A stretch of DNA of 64,000 nt from Veillonella sp. 3310 (GTDB taxonomy: Bacteria; Bacillota; Negativicutes; Veillonellales; Veillonellaceae), in NCBI RefSeq assembly GCF_003999875.1, contig NZ_RQVJ01000002.1, forward strand, positions 124,001-188,000, in the 5' to 3' direction. The notes under the pieces were generated by a model. The model worked only from the letters and a program-made list of their open reading frames with translations, ran no database searches and was not told the origin of the DNA. Numbering within the stretch: the first letter of the stretch is position 1; every line of letters starts with the position of its first letter. Positions 53,629-61,835 of this stretch are shown here, one piece after another. Both the position numbers and the translations under genes were made by a program.

Positions 53629-54699
53629 ATGGGACATAAAACCATACAATATTGGCTGCGATGCATTTTATTAGTCTTAGCCAGCATCGGTTTATTGATT
53701 GCCTTGCCAGTAGTGATTCCTCTAGTGATTGCAATCATTTTAACGCTGCTCTTATGGCCATTAGTAAATATCACACAAGCCTATGCAAGTAGATATTGGA
53801 AACAATGCCCACGATGGATTGCGATCATTCCATCATTTATCGTGGTAGCATTGATTTCTACATTGTTGATACGGTATGTCATGGTACCAGTAATCGGCGA
53901 ATTAACTAAATTATTAATCAATTTGCCATATGTGTTAGATCAATTTGTAGCAGTGGTGAAAGGATTACAGGGTATAGACGGAGAAAGTATTATACCTCAT
54001 CAGTTTGAAGGCATTATCAACACTACATTGATAAAGATTGGTAATTATGGCGTAGACTTAGCACAACGAGGCGTACTCGCTATCGTATCCTTTGCAAGTA
54101 CCTTATTACAATTATTATTAGTGCCGATTTTGACTTTCTATTTACTGAAAGATGGTCGGAGTATTAAACAAGCGGTGTTGAACATTTTTTCTAGTCCTAC
54201 ATCAGGTCATTTGGAAGAAGTAGTCAATGATATTCTCCGCACCTTAGGTGGTTATTTGCGAGGACAATTGCTGCTAGCGAGCAATATGTTTTGCTTAACA
54301 TTTATCGTATGTTATTGTTACGATTTACCCTATCCCCTTGTATTAGCAGTATTAGCGGGTATTGCAGAATGGATTCCCATCATTGGTCCATTCATTAGCG
54401 CAGGACCAGCCATTATTTTAGCTGCTGTTATTAGTGGTCCTCTAGCGGTGAAAGTGGCCATTACATATGGCATTCTACAACTACTAGATGGACAAATTAT
54501 TATGCCCAAGGTTATGGGGCATGTCATTAATCTTCCCCCATTAGTGATTATTACTGCTATTTTTGTGGGTGGCTATTTCTTTGGTATGATCGGCATGATG
54601 ACGGCCGTACCACTCACAGCCATTGCACAAATTATAGCGAAGCGCTTATGGTATTTTAATAGATATTATGTATTACAGAAAGAGGAGCATCATGGATAA
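53629..54699 (+). CDS. AI-2E family membrane protein
   Basis: 356 aa with about seven to eight hydrophobic segments. Typical pattern of a long central hydrophilic part, then LLVPILTFYLLKDG near 165 and a C-terminal block with GIAEWIPIIGPFISAGPAIILA and ITYGILQLLDGQIIMPKVMGHVINLPPLVI. Family members export autoinducer-2 or ions or act in Na+/H+ exchange; substrate unknown here. Overlaps the start of fur by eight bases. Confidence 0.88.
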   Translation: MGHKTIQYWLRCILLVLASIGLLIALPVVIPLVIAIILTLLLWPLVNITQAYASRYWKQCPRWIAIIPSFIVVALISTLLIRYVMVPVIGELTKLLINLPYVLDQFVAVVKGLQGIDGESIIPHQFEGIINTTLIKIGNYGVDLAQRGVLAIVSFASTLLQLLLVPILTFYLLKDGRSIKQAVLNIFSSPTSGHLEEVVNDILRTLGGYLRGQLLLASNMFCLTFIVCYCYDLPYPLVLAVLAGIAEWIPIIGPFISAGPAIILAAVISGPLAVKVAITYGILQLLDGQIIMPKVMGHVINLPPLVIITAIFVGGYFFGMIGMMTAVPLTAIAQIIAKRLWYFNRYYVLQKEEHHG

Positions 54700-55183
54700 A
54701 GCAACAGAAGTACAAGCAACAATGGAAAAATTGAAAGAACGTATTAAAGATAAAAAATATAAATTGACTACACAACGTCAAATTATTTTACAAACTTTCA
54801 TTGAAGCAGAAGAAAAACATTTAAGTGCAGAAGATGTATATATTTTAGTTAAAAAGAATAATCCAGATATCGGCTTAGCTACGATTTACCGTACTTTGGA
54901 TTTGTTCACTGAGTTAGACTTAGTGAAACGTTTGGATTTTGGTGATGGTCGTAATCGCTATGAATTGAATAGCGATGAGTTATCTCACTTCCATCATCAT
55001 TTGATTTGTGTGAAATGCGGTTGTGTCAAAGAGTTTGAAGATGATATGTTGGAAACATTGGAATCTATTATTGCTAAAAAGTTAAACTTCCACACAACAG
55101 ACCATCAATTAAAAGTATACGGTTTCTGCGGTGATTGTCATGAAGCAGCAAAAGCTTTAGAAGCTGAAAAAGAACATGCATAA
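54692..55183 (+). CDS. fur: Fur-family ferric uptake regulator
   Basis: 163 aa from ATG 54692 (AGAGGAGC upstream). Close to Bacillus Fur: KLTTQRQIILQTFIEAEEKHLSAEDVYILVKKNNPDIGLATIYRTLDLF covers the winged helix, followed by LVKRLDFGDGRNRYEL and the metal-binding SHFHHHLICVKCGCVKEF. CVKC and CGDC near residue 146 form the structural zinc site. Fur rather than PerR or Zur is favoured by the HHH loop and EDVY helix, not proven. Sixth gene of an operon whose promoter has Fur-like boxes, so autoregulation is likely. Confidence 0.92.
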   Translation: MDKATEVQATMEKLKERIKDKKYKLTTQRQIILQTFIEAEEKHLSAEDVYILVKKNNPDIGLATIYRTLDLFTELDLVKRLDFGDGRNRYELNSDELSHFHHHLICVKCGCVKEFEDDMLETLESIIAKKLNFHTTDHQLKVYGFCGDCHEAAKALEAEKEHA

Positions 55184-56798
55184 AACATACTGGTATGACG
55201 GACCTCAAGAATTAGGTTCCGTCATAGCGCACCAGTGCGGAGCAGTGGGGCTATTTTCATCGAAAGAAAATCCAGACTTTATTATCCATGTATCGTATAG
55301 TGGAATAGTGGCATCTCCAGTATGTGAACAGGGGCCTAGTGATGGAGCATTTATACAAAGCAGACTTCCTGTGAATGAGCCGGCGCAAGCTAGGTATACA
55401 AGTACTGAAGTGGCTATGGAGGACGATGATACATACTTAATGTTGCAGTTGTTCTGTCACAGACGGATACAGGATGAGTTATTGAAGACTGAGGTACAGG
55501 GTTCACCAGAATTATATTCGGAGTATATTCATATTTGGTCTCTTTCAGGAAAAGATACGATAGAGGGCCGAAAAGTGATAGGTCGAGAAGTCTTATCAGA
55601 ACTTAGACGTATATTGGGTGTGAAGACGAGTTTGTGGGGCACCTTGGTAGGCGTACGTCCTACTAAGTTGACCCATAAATTATGGGATTCTCTAGGTGAT
55701 TTAGAGCAAGTTCGTCAAGAACTGGAAAGCACCCATAGCATTAGCCATGTGAAGTGGAAATTATTAGAGCAAGTGGCAGTGTTGGAGCGCCCTTATGTGG
55801 CACATATGAAGCAATCTCCTAAGGAGATTAGTTTGTATAGTGGCATCCCTTTTTGTGAAACCCATTGTACCTATTGCTCCTTTCCGTATGGACTGATTCA
55901 GAACTATGGAAAGGTACAAGACTTTGTGGATGTCTATCATCGTGATATAGAACATATGAAAAGACTTGTTAAAACACATAGTTTAGAGGTACAATCGTTA
56001 TACATGGGTGGAGGAACTCCCACAAGTTTAGGAGAGGGAGACTTTCACCAGATTGTGCATGCATTGGGGGATGTGATTCCAACGGGCCATGAATTTACAG
56101 TGGAAGCAGGCCGTCCTGATTCATTGAATGCTAACAAGGTTCAATCTATTGTAGATGCCGGGGTGACTAGGATTAGCTTGAATCCCCAAACGATGCAAGA
56201 TGAGTTGTTGCGCATCATTGGTCGTGGACATAGCGTAGCAGAGTTTCTATCTATGTATGACTATGTGGCGAGCCATACAAATTGTTCTATCAATATGGAT
56301 TTTATTGCAGGTTTACCACGTCAGACCCTGGGAGATATGCATGAGAATGCGCGATACATAGAACAATTACGTCCTCATAATGTGACAATCCATACCTTGG
56401 CATTGAAAAAGGGGAGTCCATTATATGGGAGTCGCTTTGCCAATGAAATCCCTTCTGAGGATGTGGTGCAAACCATGTTAGATGAAACTCATGATGCGTT
56501 GCTGCAACTAGGCTATATGCCGTATTATATGTATCGTCAACAATACATGGTGGGGCAAATGGAGAACATTGGCTACACCTTGCCAAATTATGAAAGTATC
56601 TATAATATACAAATGATAGAAGAACGTCAGTCCATACTTTCCATAGGACCAGGTAGTGTGTCTAAATGGATTGGGGGTACTGATTTTAGGCAACAAAAGC
56701 AATACATGCCGAAAGACGTAGATACGTATATTCAAGATATACAACGACTATTAGAGAAACGTACTTTACTAAGTAATGAACATTGGAGGGACAGCTAG
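55176..56798 (+). CDS. hemZ: HemZ-type radical SAM coproporphyrinogen dehydrogenase
   Basis: 540 aa. The radical-SAM cluster motif is CETHCTYC near residues 226-233 (CxxxCxxC), followed by SLYMGGGTPTSL, FTVEAGRPDS, RISLNPQTM and IMDFIAGLP-like MDFIAGLPRQT. The N-terminal 200 residues, absent from HemN, mark the HemZ subgroup. Oxygen-independent conversion of coproporphyrinogen III is the family activity; true HemZ activity differs between species. Overlaps fur, and hisS overlaps its stop. Confidence 0.88.
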   Translation: MHKTYWYDGPQELGSVIAHQCGAVGLFSSKENPDFIIHVSYSGIVASPVCEQGPSDGAFIQSRLPVNEPAQARYTSTEVAMEDDDTYLMLQLFCHRRIQDELLKTEVQGSPELYSEYIHIWSLSGKDTIEGRKVIGREVLSELRRILGVKTSLWGTLVGVRPTKLTHKLWDSLGDLEQVRQELESTHSISHVKWKLLEQVAVLERPYVAHMKQSPKEISLYSGIPFCETHCTYCSFPYGLIQNYGKVQDFVDVYHRDIEHMKRLVKTHSLEVQSLYMGGGTPTSLGEGDFHQIVHALGDVIPTGHEFTVEAGRPDSLNANKVQSIVDAGVTRISLNPQTMQDELLRIIGRGHSVAEFLSMYDYVASHTNCSINMDFIAGLPRQTLGDMHENARYIEQLRPHNVTIHTLALKKGSPLYGSRFANEIPSEDVVQTMLDETHDALLQLGYMPYYMYRQQYMVGQMENIGYTLPNYESIYNIQMIEERQSILSIGPGSVSKWIGGTDFRQQKQYMPKDVDTYIQDIQRLLEKRTLLSNEHWRDS

Positions 56799-58072
56799 TG
56801 GCTATTCAAAAACCAAGAGGAACACAGGATCTATTGCCAAGTGTTCTTGGAAATTGGTACTATATTGAAAATACCATTCGTCGATTATGTAAGACCTATG
56901 GATTTGAAGAAGTTCGTACGCCTATGTTTGAAGAAACGGGCTTATTTTTACGCGGTATTGGGGAAACTACAGATATCGTGCAAAAAGAAATGTATTCCTT
57001 TCCTACAGGGGATAAAAAAGATCAATCCTATACATTGCGTCCAGAAGGAACTGCTTCTGCGGTGCGTGCGTATTTGGAAAATAAAATTTATGGTCAAGAA
57101 TCGATTACAAAATGGTTCTACATTGGACCTATGTTCCGCCACGATAAACCGCAAGCTGGTCGATATCGTCAATTCCACCAATTTGGGGTAGAATTATTGG
57201 GTACGCAAGCACCAAGTGCTGATGCGGAATGTATCTCCTTAGTGTTGCAATTGTTACGTGACCTAGGCTTAAAAGATTTAAATGTGGAAGTAAACTCTGT
57301 AGGTTGTCCAACTTGTCGTCCTGCGTACAGAGAAAAGTTAATTGCTTTCTTTGAACCTAAAAAAGAAGAGTTGTGCGAACTTTGTCAAAGTCGTTTGTAC
57401 AAGAATCCATTGCGTATTCTTGATTGTAAAGAAGAAAAATGCCAACAATTAACAGTCGGTGTTCCAGAATTAAGTGAAAACTTATGTGAAGAGTGTCAAG
57501 ATCATTTCCATCATGTAAAAGAGTATTTAACAGCGGCTGGCGAGAAATTCACCTTAAACCCACGTTTAGTTCGTGGTTTAGACTATTACACGAAAACTGC
57601 TTTTGAAGTACAGTACACCCCATTGGGATCTCAAAGTGCTGTAGCTGGCGGTGGTCGTTATGATGGTCTTGTAGAAGAATTAGATGGACCACATACACCT
57701 GCTGTAGGTTTTGCGATGGGCATGGAACGGCTATTGTTGGCCTTAGAAAAACAAGGCCTGTTGCCAGAACAAGAACAAGAAGATTCTGTGTTTGTAGTAG
57801 CTTTAGGCGAAATGGCACAAAAAGAGGCTTTCAGAATTACGAATACCTTGCGTAATGCCTATGTGAAGGCAGAAATGGAAGGGTCTGGTAAATCTATGAA
57901 GAGCCAAATGAAGTATGCTAACAAAATTAATGCAAAATATGTTATTATAATTGGTGATAATGAATTAGCTGAAGGTAAAGTCATCTTAAAATATATGGAT
58001 ACATCTGAACAAGAAACTGTGTCCTTAGCTGAGATTGCAAACCGTATAACTGAGTTAGTGAAAGGAAATTAG
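56798..58072 (+). CDS. hisS: histidine-tRNA ligase
   Basis: 424 aa from GTG 56798 (TGGAGGGACAGCTA upstream; protein begins [14 protein letters not shown]). Class II motifs: [27 protein letters not shown] (motif 1 region), [15 protein letters not shown] and [20 protein letters not shown] (motif 2), histidine-specific [13 protein letters not shown] and [25 protein letters not shown] (motif 3). Two CxxC pairs (CPTC, CELC) lie in the middle. C-terminal anticodon domain follows. aspS begins two bases on. Confidence 0.96.
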   Translation: MAIQKPRGTQDLLPSVLGNWYYIENTIRRLCKTYGFEEVRTPMFEETGLFLRGIGETTDIVQKEMYSFPTGDKKDQSYTLRPEGTASAVRAYLENKIYGQESITKWFYIGPMFRHDKPQAGRYRQFHQFGVELLGTQAPSADAECISLVLQLLRDLGLKDLNVEVNSVGCPTCRPAYREKLIAFFEPKKEELCELCQSRLYKNPLRILDCKEEKCQQLTVGVPELSENLCEECQDHFHHVKEYLTAAGEKFTLNPRLVRGLDYYTKTAFEVQYTPLGSQSAVAGGGRYDGLVEELDGPHTPAVGFAMGMERLLLALEKQGLLPEQEQEDSVFVVALGEMAQKEAFRITNTLRNAYVKAEMEGSGKSMKSQMKYANKINAKYVIIIGDNELAEGKVILKYMDTSEQETVSLAEIANRITELVKGN

Positions 58073-58073
58073 A

Positions 58074-59870
58074 ATGGAAACTATGAAAGGTTTACACCGT
58101 ACTCATCATTGTGGGACTATCGGTGCAGAACAAGTAGGAACAGAAGTGGTTCTTTGCGGTTGGGTAGAGCGCCGTCGTGACCATGGTGGATTGATTTTTA
58201 TTGATTTACGTGACCGTTCTGGGGTCGTGCAAATCGTGGCATCTCCTGATCACAATATGGAGTCTTTCCATAAAGCGGAAGACGTGCGTAATGAATATGT
58301 GTTGTGCGTACGTGGTACGATTACAGAACGTGATGCAGCAGCTGTGAACCCTAACTTACCAACTGGTAAATATGAAATGTACTGTGAAGAGTTACGTGTA
58401 TTGAATGCAGCGAAAACACCTCCATTCTATATTCAAGATAATATCGATGTAGATGAAAATATTCGTTTAAAATATCGCTATTTAGATCTTCGTCGCCCAG
58501 AAATGCAAGCGAACTTGATCTTGCGTCATAAAGTGACAAAAGCAATGCGCGATTTCTTTGACAATAATGGTTTCTTGGAAATTGAAACACCAATGTTGAC
58601 AAAAAGTACACCAGAAGGGGCTCGTGATTACCTAGTTCCGTCTCGTGTAAACCCTGGTACATTCTATGCATTGCCACAATCTCCACAAATTTTCAAACAA
58701 ATTTTGATGGTTGCTGGTTATGAAAGATATTTCCAAATCGTTCGTTGTTTCCGTGATGAAGATTTGCGTGCAGACCGTCAACCTGAATTTACACAATTGG
58801 ACATCGAAATGAGCTTCATGAACCAAGAACAAATCTTGAACATGCAAGAGCAAATGATTGCCCATGTGTTTAAAGCGGCACAAAATGTGGAAATTCCATT
58901 GCCAATGCCTCGTATGACTTGGGATGATGCGATGAATTTATACGGTTCTGACAAACCAGATATCCGTTTTGATATGACTTTCACAGATGTAACGGATTGC
59001 GTGAAGAATACGGAATTTAAAGTATTCCGTTCCGTTATCGACAATGGTGGTCAAGTAAAAGGTATCGTTGTAAAAGGTTACGCAGGCATTCCTCGTCGTG
59101 AATTAGATGATTTGACAAACTTTGTAGGCATCTATGGTGCCAAAGGTTTAGCTTGGGCTTGCTTTAATGAAGATGGCACAATTAAATCTCAAATTATGAA
59201 ATTCTTAGGCGAAGACACAGTGCGTAATATCGGTGCGACTATGCATGCAGAACCTGGTGATTTAGTATTGATGATTGCGGATAAACCAGCTGTAGTTGCA
59301 AAAGCTCTTGGCGAGTTACGTCTTGAAATGGGTAAACGCCGTGGATTAATCGATGAAAACAAATTGGCCTTCTTGTGGGTAACTGATTTCCCTATGTTTG
59401 AATACGACGAAGAAGATAAACGCTTTGTGGCAATGCATCATCCATTCACATCTCCACGTGAAGAAGATATGGACTTATTAGCTACTGATCCAGGTGCTGT
59501 GAAAGCCATCGCTTATGACATGGTATTGAACGGCGTGGAAATCGGTGGTGGTTCCATCCGTATTTACCAATCTGATGTACAAGAAAAAGTATTCAATGCT
59601 ATCGGCTTGAGCACAGAAGAAAGTCGTTCTAAATTCGGCTTTATGTTAGATGCTTTTGAATACGGTGCCCCTCCACATGGTGGATGTGCGTTCGGATTAG
59701 ATCGTCTCGTTATGTTGATGGCAAAACGCCAATCCATCCGTGACGTAATTGCATTCCCTAAAACACAAAGTGCATCGGACTTGATGAGCCAAGCTCCATC
59801 TGAAGTAGCGCCTAAACAATTGCGTGAATTACATATCAAAACAGATGTGGCAAAAGAAAAATTAGTATAA
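58074..59870 (+). CDS. aspS: aspartate-tRNA ligase
   Basis: 598 aa, bacterial-type. N-terminal OB anticodon domain ([29 protein letters not shown]), motif 1 region [20 protein letters not shown], motif 2 [23 protein letters not shown], the bacterial GAD insert, and motif 3 [14 protein letters not shown]-terminal arm [12 protein letters not shown]. Whether it also charges tRNA-Asn cannot be judged. Last gene of the recJ operon; the order hisS-aspS-6S RNA-rarA is familiar from Firmicutes. Confidence 0.97.
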   Translation: METMKGLHRTHHCGTIGAEQVGTEVVLCGWVERRRDHGGLIFIDLRDRSGVVQIVASPDHNMESFHKAEDVRNEYVLCVRGTITERDAAAVNPNLPTGKYEMYCEELRVLNAAKTPPFYIQDNIDVDENIRLKYRYLDLRRPEMQANLILRHKVTKAMRDFFDNNGFLEIETPMLTKSTPEGARDYLVPSRVNPGTFYALPQSPQIFKQILMVAGYERYFQIVRCFRDEDLRADRQPEFTQLDIEMSFMNQEQILNMQEQMIAHVFKAAQNVEIPLPMPRMTWDDAMNLYGSDKPDIRFDMTFTDVTDCVKNTEFKVFRSVIDNGGQVKGIVVKGYAGIPRRELDDLTNFVGIYGAKGLAWACFNEDGTIKSQIMKFLGEDTVRNIGATMHAEPGDLVLMIADKPAVVAKALGELRLEMGKRRGLIDENKLAFLWVTDFPMFEYDEEDKRFVAMHHPFTSPREEDMDLLATDPGAVKAIAYDMVLNGVEIGGGSIRIYQSDVQEKVFNAIGLSTEESRSKFGFMLDAFEYGAPPHGGCAFGLDRLVMLMAKRQSIRDVIAFPKTQSASDLMSQAPSEVAPKQLRELHIKTDVAKEKLV

Positions 59871-59905
59871 TCGAATTTGTCCAATAGAAAATTGATATAC
59901 GTTTA

Positions 59906-59950
59906 AGGAAAGGAACGGTGTATTTCTTCTTGAAATGACCGTTCCTTTCT
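59906..59950 (+). terminator. hairpin after aspS
   Basis: A 13-bp stem (59907-59919 with 59938-59950) lacking a good T-run; it overlaps the -35 of the 6S RNA promoter. Probable weak terminator or processing site. Confidence 0.5.
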
Positions 59951-59958
59951 GCTATACT
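59930..59958 (+). promoter_or_regulatory. promoter of the 6S RNA
   Basis: TTGAAA (59930-59935), 17 bases, TATACT (59953-59958); start expected near 59965. Confidence 0.7.
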
Positions 59959-59964
59959 ATGGGT

Positions 59965-60172
59965 AAAGAAATTCCTGCTATGTGCGTGTTATATCGCAGT
60001 TTTGAGCCAACATTTTAACTTAGGGATTCTCACTCTTGTAAGGGCGCTCTGCCTCTACGAGGACTGTAATCTTACAAGGAGGAAACCCACCTGCCTTTGC
60101 AGGATCAAAACACGGTATGGATACGGCATAGTGGGGCTTTATGTAACCGCCTGAGGGTGGTTTATTTTTTTT
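59965..60172 (+). ncRNA. ssrS: probable 6S RNA
   Basis: A stretch of about 200 bases with its own promoter and a terminator, between aspS and rarA, the usual place of 6S RNA in Firmicutes. End segments pair (GCTATG near 59979 with CATAG near 60127) and the middle carries CTTGTAAG and CTTACAAG, giving a long rod with a central bulge, the 6S shape that mimics an open promoter. It has no coding capacity. Assignment rests on position, length and folding by eye. Confidence 0.72.
60145..60172 (+). terminator. terminator of the 6S RNA
   Basis: AACCGCC (60145-60151) pairs with GGTGGTT (60156-60162), followed by ATTTTTTTT. Confidence 0.85.
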
Positions 60173-60420
60173 GCATTAATAAGAACATATAGACTATATA
60201 ACTAGATACATGTATAATAAAGAACAGATAGTATTTGTCGTGAAATCAGGCTTCTACAAGTTCGTAGCTTAGCTTGATCTTGTAAAGTATACAGGGATTG
60301 CTCGGTAAGCGTACCAAGAAGGAAGTCCGGGCATTAATTATGTATAAGTATATATGTTTGAATTACTGCATGCACGGTAGAAGTTGTCAATGGACGGTGG
60401 TAGATATAGGAGGTGTAAGA
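60173..60420 (+). promoter_or_regulatory. structured leader of rarA
   Basis: TATAAT occurs at about 60212-60217. Downstream, ATCAGGCT pairs with AGCTTGAT (8 bp, one wobble) around an inner CTAC/GTAG hairpin (about 60244-60277). A second domain has TGCTCGG pairing with CCGGGCA around GGTA/TACC (about 60299-60336). No known riboswitch recognised. Confidence 0.45.
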
Positions 60421-61719
60421 ATGAATTTGTTTGAGAATATGGAACCAGTGGATCCCTTTGAACCCTTAGCAGTCCGTATGCGACCACGTTCATTGGATCA
60501 TTTCTTTGGGCAAGAGCAAGTGGTGGGACCTGGTACATTTCTTCGATCTATGATTGAAGAAGATAAGGTTCCCTCTTTATTGTTATATGGACCATCGGGA
60601 ACAGGGAAGACTACGTTAGCTAAAATTATTTCTGAGTTAACTAGTAGTCGGTTTGTCATGCTCAATGCGACGAATGTAGGTATTGGTGAACTACGCAGTA
60701 CTATCGAAGAAGCGATACGCATTCGTAGTTCTTTGCAACAACGGACAATTTTATTCTTAGATGAAATTCATCGCTTCAATAAAAGTCAACAAGATGTATT
60801 GTTACCTTCTGTGGAAAGTGGCCAAATTATTTTAATTGGCGCCACTACAGAGAATCCTTTCTTTGAAGTGAATCGACCTCTTTTATCTCGATTGCGTTTG
60901 CTTACACTAGAAAGATTAGACGCTACGGCATTGGTGGCAATCTTACGTCGTGCTGTAACAGATGAAGACTATGGATTAGGTAAGAAAGCACTGATTGTGA
61001 CCGACGATCTGCTAGAGGACATAGGCCGTTTTGTAGATGGAGATGCTCGCATGGCTCTAAATATTTTGGAGCAAGTAGGAGCCATGGTTCGGACTGGTGG
61101 AGAAATTACTATAGAAATTGTAGAAAAAGTATTGGGTCGACGAGTGTATCGGTACGATAAGAAGGGGAATAATCACTATGATGTAATTTCTGCGTTTATT
61201 AAAAGTATGCGCGGCTCTGATCCAGATGCGGTGCTATACTATTTAGCTCGGATGATTGAGGCAGGAGAGGATCCTGTATTTATTGCACGACGTATCGTCA
61301 TTTGTGCGGCAGAAGATGTAGGTCTGGCAGATCCACAAGCGTTGGTGGTGGCTAATGCAGCGGCGCAAGCGGCTCATATGGTAGGGCTACCAGAGGCACG
61401 CATTATATTATCTGAAGCGGCTTTATATGTAGCTTTGGCACCTAAGAGTAATAGTGCCTATGTAGGGATTGATGCAGCTATCCTTGCGGTGCGCCATAAG
61501 GAGCAAGGCGAGGTGCCGAAACATTTACGAGATGCTCATTATGGAGGGGCAAAACAATTAGGTCATGGTGTAGGGTATCGCTATGCACAGGACTATCCAA
61601 ATGGTTATGTGGAGCAACAATATTTGCCAGATGCATTGCTAGATGAGCAATTTTATACTCCTTTGGAACGTGGTTGTGAGCGTGAACTTGTGAAAGATTG
61701 GAAAGACCGTAAACGATGA
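60421..61719 (+). CDS. rarA: replication-associated recombination protein A (AAA+ ATPase)
   Basis: 432 aa from ATG 60421 with AGGAGGTG upstream; an in-frame TTG at 60298 would start inside the structured leader and was rejected. N-terminus PLAVRMRPRSLDHFFGQEQVVGPG, Walker A YGPSGTGKTTLAKII near residue 58, Walker B LFLDEIHRFNKSQQDVLLPSVE near 112, sensor IGATTENPFFEVN, and C-terminal SDPDAVLYYLARMIEAGEDP typical of MgsA/RarA/WRNIP1. Acts at stalled forks. The ftsK gene follows. Confidence 0.95.
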   Translation: MNLFENMEPVDPFEPLAVRMRPRSLDHFFGQEQVVGPGTFLRSMIEEDKVPSLLLYGPSGTGKTTLAKIISELTSSRFVMLNATNVGIGELRSTIEEAIRIRSSLQQRTILFLDEIHRFNKSQQDVLLPSVESGQIILIGATTENPFFEVNRPLLSRLRLLTLERLDATALVAILRRAVTDEDYGLGKKALIVTDDLLEDIGRFVDGDARMALNILEQVGAMVRTGGEITIEIVEKVLGRRVYRYDKKGNNHYDVISAFIKSMRGSDPDAVLYYLARMIEAGEDPVFIARRIVICAAEDVGLADPQALVVANAAAQAAHMVGLPEARIILSEAALYVALAPKSNSAYVGIDAAILAVRHKEQGEVPKHLRDAHYGGAKQLGHGVGYRYAQDYPNGYVEQQYLPDALLDEQFYTPLERGCERELVKDWKDRKR

Positions 61720-61782
61720 GGAGTACCACTGGGAGATCCATATTGTTTTTGAGGATATTCGATATACTTTCGTAGGTGGAAA

Positions 61783-61791
61783 TGGTATAAT
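61783..61791 (+). promoter_or_regulatory. extended -10 promoter of ftsK
   Basis: TGG-TATAAT at 61783-61791, 45 bases ahead of the ftsK start. No good -35. Confidence 0.5.
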
Positions 61792-61835
61792 AAAGTGCTA
61801 AGATATATGATAGAAACGGAATTTTGGAGTTGGAG

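Noticed and set aside
56700-58080. Search for T-box leaders ahead of hisS, aspS and thrC
   Set aside because: hisS and aspS are embedded in an operon with overlapping genes, and the thrC leader is short; the T-box sequence AGGGTGGNACCGCG is absent.
60322-60336. GGAAGTCCGGGCA resembling the start of RNase P RNA
   Set aside because: None of the remaining RNase P RNA motifs follow and only about 85 bases remain before rarA, far too short.
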